Source of the DNA: Candidatus Zixiibacteriota bacterium
GTDB lineage: Bacteria; Zixibacteria; MSB-5A5; WJJR01; JAJRUJ01
Direction: 5' to 3'
DNA length: 64,000 nucleotides
Assembly: GCA_020051695.1 (NCBI GenBank)
Contig: JAGVQM010000021.1
Span: 186,001 to 250,000 of the forward strand
Shown here piece by piece: positions 28,398-35,527 of this stretch (positions within the stretch are counted from its first letter, which is position 1; every line of letters begins with the position of its first letter). The notes under the pieces are model-generated. The model was not told the origin of the DNA. It did no database searches and saw only the letters and a program-made list of their open reading frames with translations. Position numbers and translations under genes: made by a program.

Positions 28398-30943
28398 TGC
28401 TGCCGTTGAGTATCAGTCTGCTGGCCGTCTGCTGGCTTTTTTTGCCGCCGTCGCGGTTTCCCGATCTGCCGGTTTTCTATTATTGTGTTGCGGGCGCGTT
28501 TCTGGCAGCTGTCGCGGGGAAGCAGCGGGCCTCGGCAATCATCCCGCGCGGCTGGTCGTCCCTGCCGGCCGCGATAGTGCTGCTCATTTTCTATTTTATC
28601 TGGGATAGTCCGACCGGTTTGGGCGCGCTGATTCTGGCAGCAGGGATTCTTCTGGGTTCGCTGCTGGGCGGCGACCGGCTGGTACGGCGGTTCACCGACG
28701 GGCTCACGACTGTCGGCGCCGTGCTGTTGCTGCAATTGGCCGGGTCGTACCTGTATTACTTCGTGGTGGGGCCGCGCGCGCATGACGCTGCGCCATGGTC
28801 TTCGCTGCTGCATGCGATTTTGAATGTCCTGGGGATCAACAGCGGGGTGAGTACGGCGGGCATCCATCTGGTCCTGCCCGATATTCTCTATCAGGTCGCG
28901 CCCACGCTGAACAACATGGGGATCTTTTTTTTCCTGCAGGTCTTTATCGGGTTGATCGTGCTGGTCGCGCTGGGGCGGATACGGGCCGGGGCCTTGTGGC
29001 GCGGGGCATTGATTTTGTTCGTTTATATGCTGCTGCGTTATGCTGCGCTGATGGTTTACGATATCTCACGCAGCAACCAGGGGACATACTGGTGGCCGTC
29101 CACCACCGCCTGGACATCGGTGTGGGTATTTGCGTTCCTGCGCGGGAAAACCTTCGCGCCGAAACCGGGGCGAAGCGACGGGCAGCACCCGTTTCATGAC
29201 CCAAAAGGCAGCTGGCGCCGCGCGGCGGTGCTGGTCGGGTGCACAATCGTCACGATCATCGCCTGGACCATGGTCCAGGCGTATGTCGATCCCGGCAGGC
29301 AGAAGCAGGGACGGTTGTTGATCGACGAACACCATTCCGACTGGGAATGGACGGAGATGAAATTCGATACACTGTGGTACGGCCAGCAATCGACTTACAA
29401 CTTTTATTCCGGCGCGGAGTTCTGGGGCAAATACTATGACCTGGAACGCGGGCATGCCGATTTTACCCTGGAGTACCTGAAACAATATGATGTTGTGTGC
29501 CTGAAAGTCCCGACCCGTCCGTATAAACCGGCGGAAATCGAGGCGGTGCGGCAGTATGTTGCCGATGGTGGCGGGCTGGTGCTGATCGGCGATCATACCA
29601 ATGTTTTCGGCCATGCGACGTTTTTAAATCAAATTTCCGAGATGTTCGGGCTGTATGTCCACGCAGACATTGCCTATGAAGTGGTAACCGGTGATCTGAA
29701 TGTCTACCAGATGCCGAAGACGTTGCCGCATCCGGTCGTACAAAACCTGCCGTTGTTTTTATGGGGCGGCCAGTGCACGCTGCGCGGCGATGCGGGCGTG
29801 AAGGGCGTGATGGTGGATATGAACATCAAGACACTGCCTGCCGACTACTCCGAACGCAATTTTTTCCCCGAACGCGTCCAGCACGCGGATTACCGTTTCG
29901 GGCCGTTCTTTTCGGTGGCCAGTTGCACCTACGGCAAGGGCCGGATTATCTGTTTTACCGACAGCACGCTCATTTCCAATTTTTTCATTTTTATCCCCGG
30001 CAAACCGGAATTGATGCTGGGACTGGTCGAGTATGCCAACCGCGAGGAACGTTTTCCCGGCTGGCGCATGTTTTTGACCATCGTCGGCGGGTTTTCCCTG
30101 TTGATCGGGTTAATCGTAGCCGGCTCATTCGGCGCCCGAGGGTTCATCTGGATGCTGGCGGCAGGTCTTACGACGTTTATTGTGATCGCCCCGCGCATTG
30201 AACAGGCCAATCGCGATAACTACCCGCTGCCGGAGCCGAAAACACCGTATAAGCAATTAATCTTCGAGGGTGAATACTCACAGTATTTTATCCCCGAACT
30301 GCGGCTGGCCAACAACCAGGATAAGGATTTTCATACGTTTTTTGTCTGGACGCAGCGGGTCGATGTCTATCCGCGGAAATATTATTCGTTCGACAAATGT
30401 GTAGCCGAGGCCCGCAAGCTGGGCGCGCTGTTGATGATCGACCCGGGAAAGGTCCCGACCCCGGAGCAAATGGAGCGGCTCAAATCGTATATCCACGAAG
30501 GGGGCACGTTGGTGGTGGTCGATGATCCGGAAAACGGTAGGGTCCCGACCAATACACTGCTGAAGGACTTCGGGCTGGAAATGGATTTCATCAACCAGAT
30601 TGCCCCTTCCAATCTCAGCCAGTATCCGGCGGCTTCGATCTGGAACAATGCCGCGCCGATCAGGGGCGGCACGCCATTGTACATCTCACCCGACGGCGCG
30701 CCGGTGGTGGCCGAAGCCAGGTACGGCAAGGGCCGGGTGATCGCGTACGGCAATTCCCGATCATTCGAACGGAAGATATTTGGCTATACCTCGATGATCC
30801 CCAATGCACAGCAGCGCGCGATCAACCACTTCGCCTATCAGTTGATGGACTGGATTTTCGAACCGGCCGGGGCTGGTCCCGCGCTTGACGGCGGACCGGC
30901 ACGCGAAGTACAGCCGGCCGGGGAAACGCCGGTTGCCAGATAA
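28394..30943 (+). CDS. Membrane protein with two GATase-like exoplasmic domains and exosortase-like TM core (paralogue B)
   Basis: An 849-residue protein with the same plan as its upstream neighbour: about nine TM helices (1-305), GATase-like domain 1 (about 316-560, with GGGLVLIGDHTNVFG at about 392 and GKGRIICFTDSTL), a TM pair (about 560-605), and GATase-like domain 2 (about 640-825, with HEGGTLVVVDDPENG and YGKGRVIAYGNSRSF). In the TM part LGINSGVSTAGIHLVLP and YMLLRYAALMVY resemble the exosortase/archaeosortase region. The expected catalytic Cys position reads APTLNNMG, so no transpeptidase activity is expected. ATG 28394 overlaps the previous stop. Role unknown; sensing or assembly at the cell surface is speculation. 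Confidence 0.8.
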   Translation: MMLPLSISLLAVCWLFLPPSRFPDLPVFYYCVAGAFLAAVAGKQRASAIIPRGWSSLPAAIVLLIFYFIWDSPTGLGALILAAGILLGSLLGGDRLVRRFTDGLTTVGAVLLLQLAGSYLYYFVVGPRAHDAAPWSSLLHAILNVLGINSGVSTAGIHLVLPDILYQVAPTLNNMGIFFFLQVFIGLIVLVALGRIRAGALWRGALILFVYMLLRYAALMVYDISRSNQGTYWWPSTTAWTSVWVFAFLRGKTFAPKPGRSDGQHPFHDPKGSWRRAAVLVGCTIVTIIAWTMVQAYVDPGRQKQGRLLIDEHHSDWEWTEMKFDTLWYGQQSTYNFYSGAEFWGKYYDLERGHADFTLEYLKQYDVVCLKVPTRPYKPAEIEAVRQYVADGGGLVLIGDHTNVFGHATFLNQISEMFGLYVHADIAYEVVTGDLNVYQMPKTLPHPVVQNLPLFLWGGQCTLRGDAGVKGVMVDMNIKTLPADYSERNFFPERVQHADYRFGPFFSVASCTYGKGRIICFTDSTLISNFFIFIPGKPELMLGLVEYANREERFPGWRMFLTIVGGFSLLIGLIVAGSFGARGFIWMLAAGLTTFIVIAPRIEQANRDNYPLPEPKTPYKQLIFEGEYSQYFIPELRLANNQDKDFHTFFVWTQRVDVYPRKYYSFDKCVAEARKLGALLMIDPGKVPTPEQMERLKSYIHEGGTLVVVDDPENGRVPTNTLLKDFGLEMDFINQIAPSNLSQYPAASIWNNAAPIRGGTPLYISPDGAPVVAEARYGKGRVIAYGNSRSFERKIFGYTSMIPNAQQRAINHFAYQLMDWIFEPAGAGPALDGGPAREVQPAGETPVAR

Positions 30944-31001
30944 GTAATCATTGTGCCGGTGTCCGGGGCCCGGTCATGTAAAAACCGAGGGAGTATTAAT
31001 C

Positions 31002-31355
31002 ATGGCGGAAAAGACGAGTACCAGGGGCACACCGATCAGCAGCATATTGCTGCTCATTGTCGGTTTGTTGACCGGGTTTATCGGCGGGTATGCCATCGCC
31101 CGGCAGGGCGCACCGGCAACCCCGGTGACTTTTAATTCGGGCAACCAGACGGCCAACTGCCCCCATGCCCTGGACGCGGCCGATGCCCCGGTGCTGGAGG
31201 GCTTGATTTGCCCGGCCCCGAATTGCAGCGATCCGGTATTGACCTGCCATTGCGCGACCGCCCATCAAATTCAGGATCAGGCCAAGGCCTTGCTGGCTGA
31301 GGGCAAAACACATGAAGAAGCGCGTCAGGCCATCGTCGCGCAGTATTTCAATTAA
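31002..31355 (+). CDS. Small membrane-anchored CcmH-like protein
   Basis: A 117-residue protein with one N-terminal TM helix (ISSILLLIVGLLTGFIGGYA) and an exoplasmic helical domain. LEGLICPAPNC carries a C-x4-C pair, followed by a second pair in LTCHCATA and the helix ALLAEGKTHEEARQAIVAQY. The arrangement resembles CcmH/NrfF, whose CxxC domain reduces apocytochrome c, but the cysteine spacing differs, so haem-ligation function is not claimed. A GAGGGAG sequence precedes the ATG at 31002. It follows the two large membrane proteins by 58 bases and precedes the Mth938 gene by three, so all four genes probably form one operon. Confidence 0.7.
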   Translation: MAEKTSTRGTPISSILLLIVGLLTGFIGGYAIARQGAPATPVTFNSGNQTANCPHALDAADAPVLEGLICPAPNCSDPVLTCHCATAHQIQDQAKALLAEGKTHEEARQAIVAQYFN

Positions 31356-31358
31356 TGT

Positions 31359-31700
31359 ATGCCACGGATTGATCGTTATGCTTTCGGCGAGATTATCATC
31401 GACGGACAGACCTATACGTCTGATGTGATCATCCTGCCCGACCGGACGATTTCCTTCTGGTGGCGCAGGGAGGGGCATGCGCTTGATCCGGCGGATCTGA
31501 CTGAGGTGATCGATGCCGCGCCGAAGACATTCATTATGGGCTGTGGGGCATATGGCACGTTGAAAGTTCCGGCATCCACGCGGGCTTTTCTGACGGCAAA
31601 AGGGATCGAGCTTATCGCCCTACCCACCGCGCAGGCGGTGGTGGCATTCAATGCGTCAGTGGGTGAGAGAATTGCCTGTGGCTTGCATTTGACGTGTTAG
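31359..31700 (+). CDS. Mth938-fold (AAMDC/DUF498) domain protein
   Basis: A 113-residue soluble protein of the Mth938/NDUFAF3 fold. It shows FGEIIIDGQTYTSDVIILPD at the N-terminus, then IMGCGAYGTLKVP in the glycine-rich loop and GIELIALPTAQAVVAFN, the family order. In mitochondria a relative assists respiratory complex I assembly; in bacteria the function is unknown. The start ATG 31359 follows the preceding stop by three bases. It is the last gene of the putative four-gene operon and converges on the flagellin gene. Confidence 0.85.
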   Translation: MPRIDRYAFGEIIIDGQTYTSDVIILPDRTISFWWRREGHALDPADLTEVIDAAPKTFIMGCGAYGTLKVPASTRAFLTAKGIELIALPTAQAVVAFNASVGERIACGLHLTC

Positions 31701-31723
31701 CCGGGCGGCAGCATAAATAAAGT

Positions 31724-31762
31724 AGGCGGGATTTACTCCGGAATTTCTCCGGATACCCGCCT
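31724..31762 (-). terminator. Hairpin between convergent genes, likely flagellin terminator
   Basis: The arms AGGCGGG (31724-31730) and CCCGCCT (31756-31762) enclose an inner TCCGGA / TCCGGA stem. Reading on the minus strand the hairpin is followed by a T-rich ACTTTATTTA, so it fits termination of flagellin better than of the Mth938 gene. Confidence 0.5.
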
Positions 31763-31832
31763 CGGATTCGTCGGGTGTGTCGCGAGTTACCCGATGGATG
31801 ACGCGTGGATTCCTCTATCCTCTTCTGTCTCC

Positions 31833-32600
31833 TTATCCGCCAAGTAGTCCCAGCACCCCCTGTGCCGATTGGTTGGCGTGCATTAATACCGCCGTACCCG
31901 ATTGCAGCAGGAGTTGGTTGCGCACAAACAATGAAACTTCCTGCGCGAAGTCGGTGTCTCGGATGGTCGATTCCGCCGCGGTCAGGTTTTGCAGCGAAAC
32001 CGATAATGAATTACGGGTTGATTCCAGATCGTGCGTGACTTTGGAGCCGATATTGGCCTGTTCGGTCCCCAATTTACTGATCTCGTCATCGATTTTTTCA
32101 ATCGCGGCCTGGGCCGCATCGGCCGATGACAAGTCGATGTCGGTCAGTTGACCGATATCGGCGACCGACCCCTCACTGCCGTCCAGCAATTTTTGCGAGC
32201 CGAACTGCGCAGAATCGATCTTGCGGTTGTACGAATTGGTGAGGTTCATCGCCGCGGTGTCATAGGCCGCGGAGGTGACCTCATCATTATTATATCCTTC
32301 GTTTGCCGCCGCGACGGCCAGTGAACGGAGCTGGATGAGATCATCCTGTAACTGGCCGATCCCGTGGCTGGCCGTCTGATACATGTTGATCGATAAATCG
32401 GTGTTCTTGATTTCCTGTTCCAGCGAGCCGATTTGCGCACGCATTTGTTCGGAAATAACCAGGCCGGCGGGGTCGTCTGCCGCGGAGTTTATTCTCAAGC
32501 CGGAGGACAGTCGACTCATGTTTTTCATGAGGTTGGACTGGGTTAGACCGATATTCCTGGCGGCGTCCATCGCCCCCAAATTCGTTCCCACCGAAAGCAC
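31833..32600 (-). CDS. fliC: Flagellin (short form)
   Basis: A 255-residue flagellin made essentially of the conserved D0/D1 N-terminal domain (LTQSNLMKNMSRLSSGLRIN, SAADDPAGLVISEQMRAQI) and the C-terminal domain (NIGSKVTHDLESTRNSLSV, ESTIRDTDFAQE, ending QSAQGVLGLLGG). There is almost no variable D2/D3 insert. It is secreted by the flagellar type III system and polymerises into the filament. The start is GTG 32600, six bases after AAGGAGG. A sigma-54-type promoter lies just upstream. No other flagellar gene is in the window, so the structural operons must lie elsewhere. Confidence 0.92.
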   Translation of the reverse strand: MLSVGTNLGAMDAARNIGLTQSNLMKNMSRLSSGLRINSAADDPAGLVISEQMRAQIGSLEQEIKNTDLSINMYQTASHGIGQLQDDLIQLRSLAVAAANEGYNNDEVTSAAYDTAAMNLTNSYNRKIDSAQFGSQKLLDGSEGSVADIGQLTDIDLSSADAAQAAIEKIDDEISKLGTEQANIGSKVTHDLESTRNSLSVSLQNLTAAESTIRDTDFAQEVSLFVRNQLLLQSGTAVLMHANQSAQGVLGLLGG

Positions 32601-32648
32601 CTCGGACCTCCTTGTTGTGCAGCTATGTCCTTTTCTGCTGGGGAATAA

Positions 32649-32664
32649 TGCAAGCAGTTTGCCC
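32649..32664 (-). promoter_or_regulatory. Sigma-54-type promoter for flagellin
   Basis: The minus strand reads GGGCAA-ACTGC-TTGCA: a GG...GC pair with the exact -24/-12 spacing of sigma-54 promoters (consensus TGGCAC-N5-TTGCA). The -12 element is about 50 bases upstream of the GTG start, leaving a leader near 38 bases. Confidence 0.6.
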
Positions 32665-32948
32665 TGATCGCGCTCCGGATAAAATAAATCGTATCTCCTT
32701 TGTAATCAAGCAGATACGGAATGCCGGGTCCGGACACAAGTATCGCCAAAACAAGAAAAACCGGGTAAAATGTGTGGCCGGCCCTATACTATCCTATGGT
32801 CTCCCCCATCATAGAGTTATCCGCCGGGGCGTCATCAGGGGTGGGCGGCCGGGGTGGCGAATCATATTTTCACCGGAAGGCAACTTATTGACTCGATATT
32901 GGTTATAAAAGAGTCATAATCGACCGCGATCGAACAGACGGCGCAAAC

Positions 32949-32986
32949 TTGACGGCGAATATTTCGTTATATACAGTGTTACACTG
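32949..32986 (+). promoter_or_regulatory. htpX promoter with 13-bp palindromic candidate operator
   Basis: TTGACG (32949-32954) and TATACA (32970-32975) are separated by 15 bases. The perfect palindrome CAGTGT-T-ACACTG (32974-32986) overlaps the end of the -10 and the expected start of transcription, 33 bases before the htpX start. A repressor binding here would block the promoter. Confidence 0.45.
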
Positions 32987-33019
32987 AATGAGAATGGGAA
33001 AGGAACCGGGGTAAAGCAG

Positions 33020-33871
33020 ATGAACGGGCTGAAGACAATGTTTTTGCTCACCGCATTGACGGTGTTATTTCTGGTCATTGGGTTGCTGTTGGGCGGCCGG
33101 CAGGGGATGGTCATTGCATTTGGTCTTGCCGTGGTGATAAATTTCATCTCGTATTGGTTTTCCGATAAGATCGTCCTGAAAATCTACCGCGCTCGGGAAA
33201 TCGGCGAGGCCGATAATCCCCGGCTGTACCGGATTGTCAGTCATCAATCGCAGATGGCCAATTTGCCGATGCCGCGAGTGTATATCATTCCCAGCGGATC
33301 ACCCAACGCCTTTGCCACGGGACGAAATCCCAGCCATGCGGCGGTGGCCGCGACCGAGGGGATTTTGTCCATACTGACCGACGACGAACTCGAGGGTGTG
33401 ATCGGGCATGAACTGGCGCACGTGAAAAACCGCGACATTCTGACCCAGACGATTGCCGCGACGGTCGCGGGCGCAATTTCGATGCTGGCCTCCATGGCGC
33501 GCTGGGGCGCTATTTTCGGGGGGGTCGGCAACCGCGATGAGCGGGGCGGCGGCAACGGCATTGCCGTCCTGGTCATGGCTATCGTGGCGCCGATTGCCGC
33601 GATGTTCATCCAAATGGCAATTTCCCGCTCGCGGGAGTATGCCGCCGACGCCGAGGGGGCGCGGATTTCCGGCAAGCCGTTGTCGCTGGCTAACGCGTTG
33701 CGCAAATTACATGAAGGGTCCCGGAGACGGCCGCTGGCGGCCAACCCCAGCACCGCGCACCTGTTTATTGTCAGCCCGCTGTCGGGACACGGACTGACCA
33801 ACTTGTTTTCCACCCACCCTCCGGTCGAGGAACGTATTGACCGGCTCGAGAAAATGGCGTATTCTAAATAA
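33020..33871 (+). CDS. htpX: Protease HtpX (M48 membrane metalloprotease)
   Basis: A 283-residue inner-membrane zinc protease that degrades misfolded membrane proteins, working alongside FtsH. Two N-terminal TM helices (about 5-45) precede the catalytic HELAH (His130, Glu131, His134) and NRDILTQT. Two further TM helices and the third ligand in [10 protein letters not shown] follow, and [16 protein letters not shown] closes the protein as in the family. The length is normal. A palindrome overlaps its promoter, so it may be repressed until envelope stress; the regulator is unknown. Confidence 0.95.
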   Translation: MNGLKTMFLLTALTVLFLVIGLLLGGRQGMVIAFGLAVVINFISYWFSDKIVLKIYRAREIGEADNPRLYRIVSHQSQMANLPMPRVYIIPSGSPNAFATGRNPSHAAVAATEGILSILTDDELEGVIGHELAHVKNRDILTQTIAATVAGAISMLASMARWGAIFGGVGNRDERGGGNGIAVLVMAIVAPIAAMFIQMAISRSREYAADAEGARISGKPLSLANALRKLHEGSRRRPLAANPSTAHLFIVSPLSGHGLTNLFSTHPPVEERIDRLEKMAYSK

Positions 33872-33904
33872 CCGGCTGCCTGTTTTGAAAGGACGGCCCA
33901 CGGT

Positions 33905-34048
33905 ATGGATACGTCAGACTCACAACCGGCGGAAGACGTCGACCGATTACCTCAGCCACACATTCTGCCGTCGTATGGGTTGAATTCATCTCGGACGACG
34001 GGCTGTTTTATTGGAGCGCGGGGCACCAACGCCCGGCGGGAGGGGTAG
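33905..34048 (+). CDS. Possible 47-residue ORF
   Basis: An open frame of 47 codons between htpX and the CorC-type gene starts MDTSDSQPAEDVDRLPQ and is rich in Arg and Gly toward its end. An AAAGGA lies about 12 bases upstream, a poor distance. It ends seven bases before the next start. It has no recognisable domain or TM helix, and the DNA could equally be untranslated leader. Confidence 0.2.
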   Translation: MDTSDSQPAEDVDRLPQPHILPSYGLNSSRTTGCFIGARGTNARREG

Positions 34049-34054
34049 TGCCGC

Positions 34055-35368
34055 GTGAACGGGATCTTCGAAGAAATTTTAATCATCATCTTTCTCATTC
34101 TGCTTAACGGCTTTTTTTCCGGTTCCGAAGCGGCGCTGCTGGCGGTGCGGCCCAGCCGGGTCAAGGAGTTGGTCAAGCGGGGGCGGCCCGCCGCGCGGAT
34201 TGTCGAGCAATTCAAGAAACGGCCGGAAGTGTTTTTATCCACGGTACAAGTCGGGGTCACGCTGGTCGGGACGCTGGCTTCGGTTGTTTCCGGGGCACGG
34301 GTGGTGACTTTTCTCATCCCCCAAATCCGCAAAATCCCCTGGCCGCCGGTCCAGCAGGCGGCCGAACCCCTGGCGATCGGGCTGGTCGTCCTCATGGTTT
34401 CTTTCCTTTCATTAATCATCGGTGAGCTGGTCCCCAAATATATTGCCCTGGCCCGGCCGGGTAAGGTGGTCATGCATACCGCCCGGCCCATCCAGATCTT
34501 CTCCCGGCTGACTTATCCGGTGATTTGTTTGTTGACGTATGTCAGCAGTGCCCTGGCGCGGCTGGCGGGAGTCCGGCGCGGCGATACGGCCGGCGGCATT
34601 ACCGATGAAGAACTGAAACTCATGGCGCTGGAGGGCAGCCGCGTCGGCAACATCGATCATACCGAAAAGCGGCTGGTGCACGCGGCGCTGGGTTTTACGC
34701 ATATCGTGGGGCGCAATGTCATGACCCCGCGCACCGAAATGTCGGCGCTGGACATCCAATGGGAACCGGCCAAAATTTTGCGGACACTGGTCGAGGAGGG
34801 ATACTCACGGTATCCGGTCTATCGCGGCGACCTGGACGAGATCGTCGGCATCCTCTACACCAAGGACGTGATCAAACGGCTGTCGGTGAACAAGGATTTC
34901 GAGTTTGACGACCTGCTGCGCAAACCGTATTTCGTTCCCGATTCGATGCCGATCGGCGAGCTGCTGGCCAAATTCCAGGCCACGCATACGCATATCGCGG
35001 TGGTCCTGGACCAGTTCGGCGGCACCGCGGGGATTATTACGCTGGAAGACATCCTTGAAGAATTGGTCGGTGAAATCCGCGATGAGCACGATGACGAGGT
35101 CCGCGATTTCATCCGGCGCGGCGATCATCACGCTATTGCCGCCGGCGATGTGACCGTCGAGGATTTCAACGATTATTTCGAGGCCGAGCTGCCCACCGAC
35201 GGCGCGGGCACGATCAACGGTTTGCTGGCCGAAAAGCTCGGACGCATTCCCCGCATGAACGAAGAAGTCACCTTCGGGCCGATCACTCTGCGGGTCCTCC
35301 GCGCCGACAGTCGACGGGTGTTGTCGGTGGAAGCCCGGCGGCTGGTGGTGGAGGAAAAGGAAGACTAG
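34055..35368 (+). CDS. CNNM/CorC-type transporter-associated protein (DUF21-CBS-CorC_HlyC)
   Basis: A 437-residue inner-membrane protein. The DUF21/CNNM domain occupies about 1-190 (FSGSEAALLAVRPSRVKEL, GVTLVGTLASVVSG and IIGELVPKYIAL are hallmarks). A CBS pair spans about 205-340 (RNVMTPRTEMSALD, YSRYPVYRGDLDEIVGIL, THTHIAVVLDQFGGTAGI, TLEDILEELVGEI), and the C-terminal CorC_HlyC FAD-like domain about 355-430. Relatives are linked to magnesium/cobalt efflux. The start GTG 34055 follows GGGAGGGG. A bidirectional terminator follows after a curious hairpin cluster. Confidence 0.92.
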   Translation: MNGIFEEILIIIFLILLNGFFSGSEAALLAVRPSRVKELVKRGRPAARIVEQFKKRPEVFLSTVQVGVTLVGTLASVVSGARVVTFLIPQIRKIPWPPVQQAAEPLAIGLVVLMVSFLSLIIGELVPKYIALARPGKVVMHTARPIQIFSRLTYPVICLLTYVSSALARLAGVRRGDTAGGITDEELKLMALEGSRVGNIDHTEKRLVHAALGFTHIVGRNVMTPRTEMSALDIQWEPAKILRTLVEEGYSRYPVYRGDLDEIVGILYTKDVIKRLSVNKDFEFDDLLRKPYFVPDSMPIGELLAKFQATHTHIAVVLDQFGGTAGIITLEDILEELVGEIRDEHDDEVRDFIRRGDHHAIAAGDVTVEDFNDYFEAELPTDGAGTINGLLAEKLGRIPRMNEEVTFGPITLRVLRADSRRVLSVEARRLVVEEKED

Positions 35369-35374
35369 GGCGAG

Positions 35375-35446
35375 ATGTGTGGCATGGGCATCTTCCGCCA
35401 GAGGCGGACAAGTGCCCATGCGCCCCGGCAAAGGCCGGGGCCACAT
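35375..35446. repeat. Three-way-junction-like palindromic element
   Basis: The outer arms TGTGGC (35378-35383) and GCCACA (35440-35445) enclose two hairpins. One is ATGGGCA / TGCCCAT (35384-35390 with 35413-35419) with an inner TCCGCC-AGA-GGCGGA. The other is CCCCGGC-AAAG-GCCGGGG (35423-35440). It lies between the CorC-type stop and its terminator. Confidence 0.6.
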
Positions 35447-35478
35447 GAATGATTCCTGACAGCGCCGGACAATAAAAA

Positions 35479-35513
35479 GGGGGCGGGATACAAACCCCGT
35501 CCCCCTGTTTTTT
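35479..35513. terminator. Bidirectional terminator between convergent genes
   Basis: A G/C stem (GGGGGCGGG with CCCCGTCCCCC, one bulge) is followed by GTTTTTT on the plus strand and preceded by AATAAAAA, which is a T-run for the minus strand. It can serve both the CorC-type gene and the metzincin gene. Confidence 0.8.
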
Positions 35514-35527
35514 GCCTATCGTTGCCG

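Larger units (their letters stand above)
32601..33019. other. 419-base divergent intergenic region between flagellin and htpX
   Basis: It holds the sigma-54-like promoter of flagellin (32649-32664), an inverted repeat TGACTC / GAGTCA (32889-32894 with 32911-32916) and a promoter plus palindrome just before htpX. No credible gene is seen. Confidence 0.5.

Noticed and set aside
28394-30943. Active exosortase or archaeosortase
   Set aside because: The catalytic Cys is not present in the candidate region and no sorting-signal substrate genes are nearby.
31002-31355. Cytochrome c maturation factor CcmH
   Set aside because: The Cys spacing differs from the CxxC of CcmH and no other ccm gene or cytochrome gene is in the window.
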